Of a DNA stretch of 22,338 bases, positions 1 through 7,706 are shown piece after piece. How positions within the stretch are numbered: the stretch's first letter is position 1; each line of letters opens with the position of its first letter. A model generated the notes under the pieces. That model ran no database searches, was not told where the DNA came from, and worked only from the letters and a program-made list of their open reading frames with translations. The stretch covers positions 1-22,338 of IMG/VR virus record IMGVR_UViG_3300005663_000211; one strand, given 5' to 3'. This stretch comes from a virus. The position numbers were made by a program, and so were the translations under genes.

Positions 1-159
1 AGCCAAGTAAGATTTCCAGTGGGTAGCCGAAGTTACAGACACAGAACTCATAACAGTTGACTCCGCCGTATCACAAGTTACATCAACAGCAAAAGACGTG
101 AGTTCAAAAGTCAGGCTGGTAAAAGTCGCCTTTCCTTTTTTGCCATGAAGAGCCGCCAT
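1..159 (-). CDS. Second tail-tube-like protein, N-terminal part (cut by window edge)
   Basis: The reading frame starts at an ATG at 157-159 behind an AATAAGGAG ribosome site and stays open to base 1, so only about 53 residues are visible. It begins MAALHGKKG and continues with TSLTFELTSFAVDVTCD and SATHWKSYLA. This matches the start of the gene immediately upstream (173-553) nearly position for position, including the MAALHG start and the SATHWKSYLAG segment. The two are therefore tandem paralogues. By position after the tail terminator, and by the small beta-rich sequence, both are probably tail tube (major tail) proteins. That role is inferred, not shown by a diagnostic motif. The paralogy itself is plain from the sequence; what lies beyond the edge is unknown. 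Confidence 0.85.
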   Translation of the reverse strand, partial: MAALHGKKGKATFTSLTFELTSFAVDVTCDTAESTVMSSVSVTSATHWKSYLA

Positions 160-172
160 AATATTCTCCTTA

Positions 173-553
173 TTAAGAGGCTGTAAGTGCCGCTATTCCT
201 TGAAACGCAAAAGTTGCCCTGGCTACATCATCCGTTCCGTTAGACATCGAAACGCCGGTACAAATAGCATTACCGGCCCAATCAAGTCCGTCCGTCGTAT
301 CAAGGCCAAGGGCTGCTGTAGTCCCGAGCGCAGCCAAGCCGGCACCCGCTACCGGAAGTACGGCCTCAACCGTTGCTGTCCAGTCTTTGTACCCGGCTAA
401 ATAAGACTTCCAATGCGTTGCGGAGGTTACGGCTGCCGAGTTCAAAATCGTACTTTCCGCCGTGTCAGCCGTTGCGTCTACCGTGAAGGACGTGATCTCG
501 AAAGTTAGACCTGTAAAATCCACAATTCCACGTCGCCCGTGAAGAGCTGCCAT
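173..553 (-). CDS. Small tail-tube-like (major tail) protein
   Basis: A 126-aa protein, ATG start at 551-553 with a TTAAGGAG ribosome site. It is rich in Thr, Ala and Ser with alternating beta-type segments such as GLTFEITSFTVDATAD and ARATFAFQGIAAL, and has no transmembrane segment or Cys cluster. It follows the tail terminator gene directly, which is where the tail tube protein sits in HK97- and lambda-like siphophages. Small tube proteins of the TP901-1 type have a comparable length and strand-rich make-up. A paralogous copy starts 14 bases downstream (1-159). The assignment rests on position, length and composition; a decoration protein or domain of the tail tube is an alternative. Confidence 0.7.
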   Translation of the reverse strand: MAALHGRRGIVDFTGLTFEITSFTVDATADTAESTILNSAAVTSATHWKSYLAGYKDWTATVEAVLPVAGAGLAALGTTAALGLDTTDGLDWAGNAICTGVSMSNGTDDVARATFAFQGIAALTAS

Positions 554-574
554 AATAAAACTCCTTAAAGAAAA

Positions 575-982
575 TTAACTTTGAAAACTTAGTTCGTAAG
601 TAATTGACACCTGCCAAATTTCATCCACATACAAAACAGGCATAATCGCCTGTCTCTGCATTTTTATTCTGCTGTAACCGTCAACGTGAATCTCGGCCCA
701 GTGATAAGCGTTATCTAATATCTCCGATACCGAAGCTATGGACGCCCCGCCGTCCTGGGAGTCAGTAAATATATTAAACTGCAAATCCACGTCTATAATG
801 CTGTTCTTGAAAGTCGCATCCATAATCTCCTCATGGGATGCACCTATAAAATAGAATACCGCATAGGGAAAAGAAACATCCTGGGGAGCCTGCTGAAAGA
901 ACAACCCGCCCGCCAACGCATCTTTAAGCGTAGTCGATTTGTTATAATGCTGCGTTATAGCTCTTGCAACGGGGGCTATCAT
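575..982 (-). CDS. Tail terminator / tail completion protein (DUF3168, HK97 gp11-like)
   Basis: A 135-aa protein of the size and pattern of the DUF3168 tail-terminator family. An N-terminal helix (MIAPVARAITQHYN) precedes a segment AVFYFIGASHEEIMD, followed by alternating strands DVDLQFNIFTD and WQVSITYELSF near the C-terminus, which is the usual ending of this family. Such proteins cap the tail tube and form the ring that joins tail to head. The ATG overlaps the stop of the gp10-like gene in an ATGA, so the two are translationally coupled. The tail-tube-like genes follow. Position between gp10-like and tube genes matches the HK97/lambda order, which supports the call. Confidence 0.8.
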   Translation of the reverse strand: MIAPVARAITQHYNKSTTLKDALAGGLFFQQAPQDVSFPYAVFYFIGASHEEIMDATFKNSIIDVDLQFNIFTDSQDGGASIASVSEILDNAYHWAEIHVDGYSRIKMQRQAIMPVLYVDEIWQVSITYELSFQS

Positions 983-1398
983 TTATTCGCTTCCTTAAAT
1001 ATCTTGACTACTTTTTTGCGCGTTCTATGTAACGCTGGTCTTAAAAACGGCCTCGGCTGCATCTTGCTCGTTCCCATCTCTAAGTAAAAACCATACTCCA
1101 CATTAGTGCCCACCGGGGCCTTGGCCGCGATATGCTCTACGTCCGGGCCAACCTTCCCCGTTACATTCGTGCCAGACTTTACAACCTCAGACATCATCGA
1201 CGCCCGCAAAACCCCTGTGTCTATCGCAGGCGGTTCGCCTGGCCTGCTGGCCGTATGCTTGCCGTATTGCCTGCCCTGGCCCTGCAATGTAAAGTTCTGC
1301 TTTACATCGGATTCGACCAATAAAGCAGCCTTGTGCATAGCCGTCACATTGGCCTCGGTCGCCAGCGTAAAAACACGATTTCCAAACCATTTAATCAT
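979..1398 (-). CDS. HK97 gp10-family head-tail joining protein
   Basis: A 139-aa protein with the hallmark C-terminal signature of the HK97 gp10 family: VGTNVEYGFYLEMGTSKMQ followed by PRPFLRPAL, close to the family pattern Y..ylE.GT....aRPFLrPA. A long N-terminal helix and a basic C-terminal tail (HRTRKKVVKIFKEANK) are also typical. The protein belongs to the neck module that joins the head to the tail. The start is ATG at 1396-1398, with only a weak upstream GGTG as ribosome site. The stop overlaps the start of the tail terminator gene by 4 bases. Confidence 0.88.
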   Translation of the reverse strand: MIKWFGNRVFTLATEANVTAMHKAALLVESDVKQNFTLQGQGRQYGKHTASRPGEPPAIDTGVLRASMMSEVVKSGTNVTGKVGPDVEHIAAKAPVGTNVEYGFYLEMGTSKMQPRPFLRPALHRTRKKVVKIFKEANK

Positions 1399-1449
1399 CT
1401 AAAACACACCATAACAAAATCAACAACAACGCAATTATTGCCAGTTTCG

Positions 1450-1797
1450 TTAAACTATCTCCAACATTTCAATTCTTAAATGCCTGTCAAGTAAACCGGG
1501 GTTGTCAATTCCTTTGACCTGAAACGTCCTCGTCCCTAAAGTTACCCTATCGCTTGCCTCAATAGCCTTATTGGTGCTCGAAGCATCGCAATACAATACT
1601 AAACCCTGTCGTAACGTCATTTTCCCAAACTCGTTAGACTCGGCGTAAGCCGACCGCCGCCTAATGTCCATAGAAGTAACCCTGCAAAGCAGTGAAGTAA
1701 TCCTCGTGGAATACGAGCGCGATACGCCGCCCATCGAGTTCTTGCTCTGGCTCTCTTGCGTAACTGCTACGGTCGAGTTGTAAAAGTCCTGAATCAA
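1450..1797 (-). CDS. Head closure / head-tail adaptor protein
   Basis: A 115-aa protein starting MIQDFYNSTVAVTQ, with a polar middle SKNSMGGVSRSYSTR and ending LDRHLRIEMLEIV. Length, beta-barrel-like pattern and position between the gp6-like connector and gp10-like gene match the phage head-tail adaptor family (SPP1 gp16-like, Phage_H_T_join). In that family the protein closes the connector channel. The start appears to be TTG at 1795-1797: an AAGGAA ribosome site lies about 9 bases upstream, the frame has a stop just before it, and the nearby ATG is out of frame and terminates after two codons. The non-ATG start is unusual but well constrained. Confidence 0.78.
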   Translation of the reverse strand: MIQDFYNSTVAVTQESQSKNSMGGVSRSYSTRITSLLCRVTSMDIRRRSAYAESNEFGKMTLRQGLVLYCDASSTNKAIEASDRVTLGTRTFQVKGIDNPGLLDRHLRIEMLEIV

Positions 1798-1820
1798 GTC
1801 ATTTGTTCCTTTTTTTTAAA

Positions 1821-2951
1821 TTAGCACGCAAGTCGCCACTTCATATATGGTGCCAGCCTCTTGGCGATATGTGTCGGTAAATCACGTGCCCCACCGCCGC
1901 CTTCTTTGGAATATTTAACATAGTGGTCGCCCAGCTTTTCGGCCTCAACTGTCGAGTCTGTTGTCCGGCTCTTATAATATACGTTTACTAAATCAAGGCA
2001 AATTTGAATCAAGTCGTCAGGCATTGTTGAATAGCCCGCTGCGTAACTGACGATTATATTCTGATAGCCGATAGGAAATCCGGTTGCTAAATATATCCCG
2101 CCCCTTTTCGTATAAACTTTAAAGTCATACTCCGGCTCGTCCGGGGCCTGCACGTAAGCATAGCTGTCGTGGGCCTCAAGCCCGGAGCATGGCAAGAGTT
2201 CCTCAGCATTCCATACGCCATAGGCAGATAATTGCAAAGTTGCTGTCCAGCCCGTCAGGGCTTCTATGGCCGCCACCAGAGTCGTCAATGTATAATCTGT
2301 CAAGGTAATGGTGTTTGAGCCATCGTCCGTTCCGCCTTTGATTGTTAGGATCATGGACGTACTATTCACCCGCACGTAAGCATTGTAAGCGTCCGTGCTG
2401 GTATTTTTCAACTGGACAACATCCGTGGAACCGATGGACAGCATCTTGATTTCGGTTATGGGGGATTGATTTAAATACAATTCCGTGTCTCCAGGCCCAT
2501 CGTATCTCTCGCGGTATGTATCATGCTGAAATTTGCGGCCACAATAACTCTCCATAGCCGACGTTGCCCTCAAAACAAGCTGGTCTAATAAAGCGTCGTC
2601 AGTTGTCCCTGAAATGCCTGCGTAGGTTTTATAGGCCGTCTTTGTAGTGATAGCCGCAGAGCCGCCCGCAATTGTGTGGTAGTCGTAATAGGTCGTACTA
2701 TCATAAACCCATTCAATCCAGTAGCCATAAGTATAGCTATTCGGTGATTCGGTAAATGAATAAGTATATGTGCCAGTAGCACTTTTGGTTAAGGCTGTAT
2801 CGGCAACAACAACAACCGTAGAATCCTGCAAGCGGATAATGCCACTGGCGGTAGTGTTCTCGTCTGTAAATGCGGGAACAGCATCCAAGTCAGTCAATAC
2901 ATCATCGACCTTAAACGTCTCTGTAATTACTATAGTTCTAAGTTCTGCCAT
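1821..2951 (-). CDS. gp6-like head-tail connector with an N-terminal beta domain
   Basis: A 376-aa protein. From about residue 110 it shows the phage gp6-like connector signature: KTYAGISGTTDDALLDQLV, ATSAMESYCGRKF, YRERYDGPGDTELYL, then SYAAGYSTMPDDLIQICLDL and a helical C-terminus. This domain forms the ring below the portal. The first 100 residues are an additional beta-rich domain (SATGTYTYSFTESPNSYTYG), and a beta insert follows the SPITEI strand. Typical gp6-like proteins are 100-200 residues, so this one is enlarged. The chosen start is ATG at 2949-2951, one codon inside a longer TTG option. It overlaps the upstream stop in TGATG and has AGGA at good spacing. Confidence 0.85.
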   Translation of the reverse strand: MAELRTIVITETFKVDDVLTDLDAVPAFTDENTTASGIIRLQDSTVVVVADTALTKSATGTYTYSFTESPNSYTYGYWIEWVYDSTTYYDYHTIAGGSAAITTKTAYKTYAGISGTTDDALLDQLVLRATSAMESYCGRKFQHDTYRERYDGPGDTELYLNQSPITEIKMLSIGSTDVVQLKNTSTDAYNAYVRVNSTSMILTIKGGTDDGSNTITLTDYTLTTLVAAIEALTGWTATLQLSAYGVWNAEELLPCSGLEAHDSYAYVQAPDEPEYDFKVYTKRGGIYLATGFPIGYQNIIVSYAAGYSTMPDDLIQICLDLVNVYYKSRTTDSTVEAEKLGDHYVKYSKEGGGGARDLPTHIAKRLAPYMKWRLAC

Positions 2952-3211
2952 CAATCGTTCCTGACAATCTTTATCGAATCATGCGTCATTGTCTTGCCGT
3001 TATATTCGCCATGCCCAACTACTACCGAACCTTCCTTTACGACAACTTGATTACCCTTTGATATTGCCGTAGGTGTCCCCAAATACAAACCTGAGCTTGC
3101 GGGCGTTTCCGTTAAAGACGTGCCCAACTCACGCTCCACTCCTGCCGACGTATAAATGCCATACGTCAAAGTCGCTCCAGTGGGGTATCCGAAATTAACT
3201 TCGTTAGCCAT
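2951..3211 (-). CDS. Small beta-rich protein, unknown function
   Basis: An 86-aa protein, ATG at 3209-3211, AAGGGA ribosome site. Segments such as TGATLTYGIYTSAG, SGLYLGTPTAISKGNQ and VVVGHGEYNGKT suggest a single beta-sandwich. The layout (strand, polar turn, S-G-x-Y strand) resembles the N-terminal beta domain of the connector gene that follows, and may be related to it. Its start overlaps the stop of the coiled-coil gene by 8 bases, and its stop overlaps the connector start by one base, so the three genes are coupled. A virion role is likely from context, but no function can be assigned. Confidence 0.75.
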   Translation of the reverse strand: MANEVNFGYPTGATLTYGIYTSAGVERELGTSLTETPASSGLYLGTPTAISKGNQVVVKEGSVVVGHGEYNGKTMTHDSIKIVRND

Positions 3212-3377
3212 TCAATCCCTTCAACAGTCCGCCTATTTCGTTACTCCGCTTGGCCCTTTTGTTCTGTTCTTCTCTAAGCTCGGCCATCTCAAAAGTCAGC
3301 CTTCCAAGTTCCTGCTCCAATTTTGCCCTTTTTGCAGGAGTCTCTACATCCTTTGCTTTGTTTTCACCTAGTTTCAT
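3204..3377 (-). CDS. 57-aa charged coiled-coil protein
   Basis: ATG at 3375-3377 with a near-ideal GCAAAGGAG ribosome site; the frame encodes 57 residues and ends in TAA at 3204-3206, overlapping the next start by 8 bases. The sequence is strongly helical and charged (KLEQELGRLTFEMAELREEQ), with heptad-like Leu spacing, so a short coiled coil is likely. It begins the connector group of genes. No family is recognised. It could be an assembly chaperone or a small neck component, which is conjecture. The strong ribosome site and the tight overlap are the reasons for calling it a gene. Confidence 0.75.
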   Translation of the reverse strand: MKLGENKAKDVETPAKRAKLEQELGRLTFEMAELREEQNKRAKRSNEIGGLLKGLNG

Positions 3378-3390
3378 TGTTTCTCCTTTG

Positions 3391-3873
3391 CTACTTCTCT
3401 GTCTGTTTTAACCGGCCTTCCTGCCAAATTAACACCTTATCGGGCCGTACAATTTCTTCACCCAGCCCCCTTAACCTTTTTGCAAACTCGTAATCTTCTG
3501 TTATATCGAGATAGATATAATCAAACTTCTCTTTCGTGGTTTTCAGGAAATCCTCAATGTCTTTTATGACAATGTTACATTTACCTCGAAGTTCCAGGAA
3601 ACCCCAGACCAGCTCTTTAACTTCCGGAGATATTTCAACAACCGTCTCTTTTGTTACTTGTGGCTTCTTGACTAATTCCTCAACGATATAGCCCAAGCCC
3701 AGGCCGCCTACAAGAACATAGCCTTCACATTTATCTATCGCAAATTGTTGTTTGGCTTTTTCTAATTCTCCAGTATTCATCCATTCGTAGCCATGCATAT
3801 CTCCATGTTCTAATAGACGGAGTCTCCCCCCTTCAAATTTTACTTCAAAATTGCCTATTCTTTGGTGCTTCAT
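3391..3873 (-). CDS. Class I SAM-methyltransferase-like (spermidine-synthase-like) protein
   Basis: A 160-aa protein with a Rossmann-type core. A glycine loop GYVLVGGLGLGYIVEEL lies at residues 51-67, the acidic end of strand 2 in VVEISPEVKEL at 78-88, then NIVIKDIEDFL at 100-110 and DYIYLDI at 118-124. This order is that of class I SAM-dependent methyltransferases, with most resemblance to the spermidine-synthase-like subgroup (gG.GlG.....Ve.sp.v). At 160 residues it is shorter than typical enzymes and has little substrate domain, so it may be a minimal or inactive fold. It is odd to find such a gene between a fibre-like gene and the connector genes. ATG start with AGGT upstream. Substrate unknown. 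Confidence 0.75.
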   Translation of the reverse strand: MKHQRIGNFEVKFEGGRLRLLEHGDMHGYEWMNTGELEKAKQQFAIDKCEGYVLVGGLGLGYIVEELVKKPQVTKETVVEISPEVKELVWGFLELRGKCNIVIKDIEDFLKTTKEKFDYIYLDITEDYEFAKRLRGLGEEIVRPDKVLIWQEGRLKQTEK

Positions 3874-3938
3874 GTATGGTACCTATTTTAATTTAATATC
3901 TCAACGAACGCTATTTCGCTTGTAATTGTGTTCCCTGT

Positions 3939-6458
3939 CTATAATCTTACTAAAACAATCGTCAGGTTTCTAACAGTCAAATTCGCTGCACTATCTTCAT
4001 TGCTTATAGCAAGTGACATTTTGTCTCCATTGGCAATAGATACTACTCCGCATCCAGACATCGAACCAAAATCCCCGCCTGCTCCAAATTTTCTTCTTAT
4101 CTTTGACCCCGTAATAGCAGTTGCCTCTTTGTATAACTGAAAGTCAAAGGTTTCATTGTTACCTACTGGAGTTCCAGAGAGACAATAGACAAAACTGTAA
4201 ACTCCCGCTGCAACCGCATCAGCTTCTAATGTTGCGGCTTGGTCCATAGTCCCTGTGCCCGTCGCAGTATATGACGCAGTGACGGTGTATGTCGTTGTTG
4301 TTGGAACAGTCAGCACATCAAACACACCAACATAAGCGGCATCAGCAAGATTTGTCTGACTGATAATATCCCCAACTGCTAATCCGTGTGCATCTCCTGT
4401 GGTAACAATTATATCACTTCCAGATTGAACTATTCCTGTAATTGCGTGGCTTGTCCCTGCCCCGCCGGCATCAAATGTCCAGTCGGCTAAATCACCCGCT
4501 GCAAGACCGTTTGTATGATAAGAATGAAAATCTCCACCTGCGTCATTAATAACGAAGGCATTAGTGTTGTCCTCATCGTGTATTTCTGCGTGGATAATCT
4601 CAGTCGTGGATTCCTTCGCCCAGTTATCGTTATCGTAAGCTACAAACTTAACACGTTCATTGGCTTCTAATTCCTCGGCAGTGTCCGCTCCAAGACCTAA
4701 ATCATCCCCCGAAGCTGGGAATATCTGAAGCGTCTCTGCTCCATTATTGATAATTTCTATCTCTATGCCTGTTACAGCGGCAGGAAGTGTTACGGTATCA
4801 TCATTATTTGCGACTGTAGATATTTCATTTATCTGAGCAGTTAATGCTCCATTACCTTGAGTTCGAGTGGTGGAGGCAGTAATCCCTGCATTTGTATCAA
4901 GAGCGAAGAGGTCATCATCTCCCATTTGGAGTGTTGTTGTTGGTGATGCTGTTCCAATACCGACTCTGTCATTCGTCCCATCAGTACAAATCAAATTCGT
5001 ATCACTATTGCCCTCAACCCTAAACCGTGTCCCTGCATTTGCACTTTCATTTATAACAACTTCATTACTCCGGCCGCCATTCAAACGGAGCATATCTATA
5101 CTATTTGCCTGGAAGAAGACGAGGTTCGTACCAAAAATTAGTCCTGTGGTTGTACCTCCTATCTGGTAAAAATAAGTTCCATTAAACACGCCGCCACTCA
5201 CTTCCTGTGAAAATACCACGTCACCATCAGCTTCAATTTGAATAGCATCCGGGTCGGAAGCAGAGCCAATAAACTTGGCATCGCCGATAATGATGTCTTC
5301 ATTTACTTTAAGGTCTTGAATAAAAGTGGTTTTGCCATCAGAGGCAATCGTTAGTGCTGTTACATTATTTGTGCTGAAGTGCATTGCTGCATTTTGGCGG
5401 TTAATAAAAGCAATGTCATTATGTGAACTTGATGATGTATTTCCGAGATACCAAAGCTGTGTATTTGTATTATAGGCATTATGTCCTGTAATAACTGCAC
5501 TATAAAATTCATCAGTAACTGAGCCAGTAACTTGAAGCTGACCACCCTGCCACCCACCTACCTCTCCTGGCTTAACACCTTTAACTTCTAATGGAGCGTT
5601 TGGAGCATTTGCCCCTGTCCCAATGCCAACTTTGCCATCCTGTAATATTGTTAATTTAGGAGTTCCCAGTATTGAGCCTGTTGAAATTATAAATTCATCA
5701 TTTGAGGCATCATTTCCAAAAGTCCATTTACTACTCGCACCGTTTCTTAATCTTATTGTTGCATCTGTAGTTGCTAATGATTGCAGAAGCAACTCCACAG
5801 AACCTGTTGAATCTTTAATATGAAGTTCTACTTCTGGACTACTCGTCCCAATCCCAACTCTCTCGTTCGTAGTATCGATATTTAAAATTGTGTTGGCATC
5901 TTGGTCGAGAACTTGAAAGAAAGTTGTCGAATCTGCGCTGGGTTGGAATACCGCCGAATCGCTGCCAAGGACAGAGTTGTTATTAATAGTCAACGTCCCG
6001 CTCATATCTATCGAATTATCCGTGTTCAGGACTAACTGAGTAGTATTTACACCGGTATAGATACGTATGGGCCGTACCGTGCCGGTGCCGCCAGCCTCAG
6101 AATGAATCTCAAAGATTGTGCCGGCTACTACATAGGCAATATCAAAAGTCTCTCTGTCGGTAATGTCTGAAGGCGAGCCTTTAGCAAATAACTTATAATA
6201 CAAGCCAGCAGTTCCATTGCCGTCAAAAGTAAATAACTCCATAACGGCAGGCTGGATAGAAGTCTGGCCTTGTATTGCAAGATGAACACCCCCTCTGGTC
6301 GTAAAGAGCCAGTCCTGGGTAGCAAAGTTAAGAGTAAGACTCCCGAGAGTGCCCGAACCTGTAGTCACAAGATTATCGGTGGCACTCGTCCAGTCTATAT
6401 GCTCGTTAGCCACAAAGCCCGACAAGCTATCGTGTGGAATTATTGGGTAAATATCCAT
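3939..6458 (-). CDS. Large fibre/spike-like virion protein with VGIGT repeats
   Basis: An 839-aa protein with no signal peptide. The start (SLSGFVANEHIDWTSAT) resembles an N-terminal module common in phage fibres. The middle carries at least three copies of a RVGIGT..P motif: ERVGIGTSSPEVELHIKD near residue 200, KVGIGTGANAPNAPLEVKG near 275 and RVGIGTASPTTTLQ near 500. These repeats are typical of trimeric beta-helical fibre shafts. The last 110 residues (GVYSFVYCLSGT, FDFQLYKEAT, CGVVSIANGDKMSLAISN) look like a C1q/TNF-type jelly roll that could trimerise or bind receptor. No S74 chaperone is seen. It lies in the capsid-to-connector interval, not after the tape measure, so a head fibre is as likely as a tail fibre. 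The ribosome site is weak; a -10 box lies just upstream. Confidence 0.8.
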   Translation of the reverse strand: MDIYPIIPHDSLSGFVANEHIDWTSATDNLVTTGSGTLGSLTLNFATQDWLFTTRGGVHLAIQGQTSIQPAVMELFTFDGNGTAGLYYKLFAKGSPSDITDRETFDIAYVVAGTIFEIHSEAGGTGTVRPIRIYTGVNTTQLVLNTDNSIDMSGTLTINNNSVLGSDSAVFQPSADSTTFFQVLDQDANTILNIDTTNERVGIGTSSPEVELHIKDSTGSVELLLQSLATTDATIRLRNGASSKWTFGNDASNDEFIISTGSILGTPKLTILQDGKVGIGTGANAPNAPLEVKGVKPGEVGGWQGGQLQVTGSVTDEFYSAVITGHNAYNTNTQLWYLGNTSSSSHNDIAFINRQNAAMHFSTNNVTALTIASDGKTTFIQDLKVNEDIIIGDAKFIGSASDPDAIQIEADGDVVFSQEVSGGVFNGTYFYQIGGTTTGLIFGTNLVFFQANSIDMLRLNGGRSNEVVINESANAGTRFRVEGNSDTNLICTDGTNDRVGIGTASPTTTLQMGDDDLFALDTNAGITASTTRTQGNGALTAQINEISTVANNDDTVTLPAAVTGIEIEIINNGAETLQIFPASGDDLGLGADTAEELEANERVKFVAYDNDNWAKESTTEIIHAEIHDEDNTNAFVINDAGGDFHSYHTNGLAAGDLADWTFDAGGAGTSHAITGIVQSGSDIIVTTGDAHGLAVGDIISQTNLADAAYVGVFDVLTVPTTTTYTVTASYTATGTGTMDQAATLEADAVAAGVYSFVYCLSGTPVGNNETFDFQLYKEATAITGSKIRRKFGAGGDFGSMSGCGVVSIANGDKMSLAISNEDSAANLTVRNLTIVLVRL

Positions 6459-6484
6459 AAGAAAACCCGATACACAATAAATGT

Positions 6485-6490
6485 ATTATA
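6485..6490 (-). promoter_or_regulatory. Candidate -10 box for the fibre gene
   Basis: The minus strand reads a perfect TATAAT here, about 27 bases before the fibre start codon and just after a terminator-like hairpin. No good -35 hexamer lies 16-18 bases upstream and there is no TGn extension, so the promoter is only a candidate. Its placement between a terminator and the weakly translated fibre gene is what makes it worth noting. Confidence 0.35.
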
Positions 6491-6523
6491 GAAAAGTAAA
6501 GTAGGGACGGGCCATCCCGCCCC
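6491..6523 (-). terminator. Rho-independent-like terminator upstream of the fibre gene
   Basis: On the minus-strand RNA an 8-bp stem GGGGCGGG / CCCGTCCC closes a 4-base loop (6504-6523) and is followed by a U-rich run, TACTTTACTTTTC. One pair is G-U in this strand and would be an A-C mismatch in the other, so the structure belongs to the transcribed strand. It lies just after the stop of the 6530-7093 gene. The U-tract is interrupted, so termination may be partial. Confidence 0.6.
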
Positions 6524-6529
6524 ATTGTC

Positions 6530-7093
6530 TTATGTGTCGATGAAATAACCGATAAAGGTACACTCAAAAACAAGCATTTCTGCAATACCGTCGATACTGC
6601 ATATACCATTTGTGCCAAGAACAATACTATCGTTAGTCAGGAAATCGATTGGGAATATGTCGGCAGTAGCTTCGTTAGTATGTAACGTAGCGACTATCGT
6701 TCCTTGCGAGATACCGTCATCGTCAGTATATGCTTCTGCGTCCGCTGCTTTACTTGACGTGCTATTCAAATTAACCCCCGTAACCACTGTGCCGGTTGCG
6801 AAAGCAGTCGTACTTGTTTGAATATGAATATCCAAGGCTGACGGAACATCCACCCACGCATATATCCTGTTGATGACTAACGGCCGGGTCTGCGATAAGT
6901 TCCTAACCGTCAAAAGCACATCAGTAGCGTCAATATTAGCAGATACAGAGTTCCACGCATAAGCGTCGCCGTTTAAGGTAGCTTCGTGCAAAGCAGTCAC
7001 GACCGTACTTCTACACGACAATTGATTATTGGCAGTTACTTCGGCCATTATACTGGCATCGCCCATTGCCGTATTTATAATTTGCAAATCCAT
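6530..7093 (-). CDS. Probable virion protein, paralogue 2 of a tandem pair (about 190 aa)
   Basis: A 187-aa protein, start ATG at 7091-7093 in CGCATAAGGAG context; an upstream ATG-like start at 7162 would run back into the previous gene and is not needed. It is a clear paralogue of the 7104-7679 product: both share NNQL, GDAYAWN, a DIHI strand, LHTNE and a final F.CT..GYFID. The fold is probably a beta-sandwich of about 180 residues. No known family is recognised. The gene lies between other duplicated virion-like genes and the fibre gene, so a capsid decoration or fibre accessory role is plausible. It is followed by a terminator-like hairpin. Confidence 0.75.
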   Translation of the reverse strand: MDLQIINTAMGDASIMAEVTANNQLSCRSTVVTALHEATLNGDAYAWNSVSANIDATDVLLTVRNLSQTRPLVINRIYAWVDVPSALDIHIQTSTTAFATGTVVTGVNLNSTSSKAADAEAYTDDDGISQGTIVATLHTNEATADIFPIDFLTNDSIVLGTNGICSIDGIAEMLVFECTFIGYFIDT

Positions 7094-7103
7094 AATTGTC
7101 TCC

Positions 7104-7679
7104 TTATGCGTCGATAAAGTAACCAACAATAGTACACTCAAAAGCAGCACCCTCGGCAACATCGTCTACACCGACACAGCCGTACTGACCAAGAACGATT
7201 TCGTCATTGGTCTGGTAATCAATCGCAAATTGGTCCGTTGCTAATTCGTTAGTATGCAGCGTTTTAATTATCGTGCCCTGCACAACACCTATATCATCAG
7301 AATAACCGCCCGCATCAGCGGCCCTTGTGAACGCCGTATTGAGGGGCACACCCACAACAGCAGCACCTGCACCGCCAGCAGAGAAAGCGGTAGCGTCTGT
7401 TGTTATATGAATATCTATCGCCGTTGCAACGTCTACCCAAACGTAGATTCTGTTGATGACCAATAGCTTTGTGGCCGATAAATTTCTAACCATCAACATA
7501 CAGTCAGTTGTATTTATATCGGCGGATATAGCGTTCCATGCGTAAGCGTCACCACGAAGTGCCGCATCGAGAATACCCGACACCAATACCGAACGTGTAT
7601 GTAATTGGTTATTAGAATTGACCTTGGCCTTATAGCCATTGCCTGTCCCATCTTCGATTCCGACTCTTTCTAAACTCAT
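7104..7679 (-). CDS. Probable virion protein, paralogue 1 of a tandem pair (191 aa)
   Basis: A 191-aa protein with ATG at 7677-7679 and AGGAG seven bases upstream. It begins MSLERVGIEDGTGNGYKAKV, a start common in phage appendage proteins that describe a per-position property, and then shares its whole length with the next gene (GDAYAWNAISADI, LLVINRIYVWVDV, DIHITTDATAF, LHTNE, ECTIVGYFIDA). Mostly beta by pattern. Its TAA stop runs into the ribosome site of the next gene (TAAGGAG), so the pair is translated in series. Function unknown; position in the capsid-to-connector block suggests a structural role. Confidence 0.75.
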   Translation of the reverse strand: MSLERVGIEDGTGNGYKAKVNSNNQLHTRSVLVSGILDAALRGDAYAWNAISADINTTDCMLMVRNLSATKLLVINRIYVWVDVATAIDIHITTDATAFSAGGAGAAVVGVPLNTAFTRAADAGGYSDDIGVVQGTIIKTLHTNELATDQFAIDYQTNDEIVLGQYGCVGVDDVAEGAAFECTIVGYFIDA

Positions 7680-7706
7680 TACATTACTCCTATTCTTAAA
7701 CTTAAA

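Noticed and set aside
1391-1453. Hydrophobic 20-codon minus-strand frame between head closure and gp10-like genes
   Set aside because: It would encode a leucine-rich peptide (LTKLAIIALLLILLWCVLDD), but there is no ATG, GTG or TTG at a suitable place and no ribosome site.
7094-7162. Upstream start extending the 6530-7093 gene by 23 residues
   Set aside because: It overlaps the previous gene's end and has no ribosome site, while ATG 7093 follows TAAGGAG and aligns with the paralogue.
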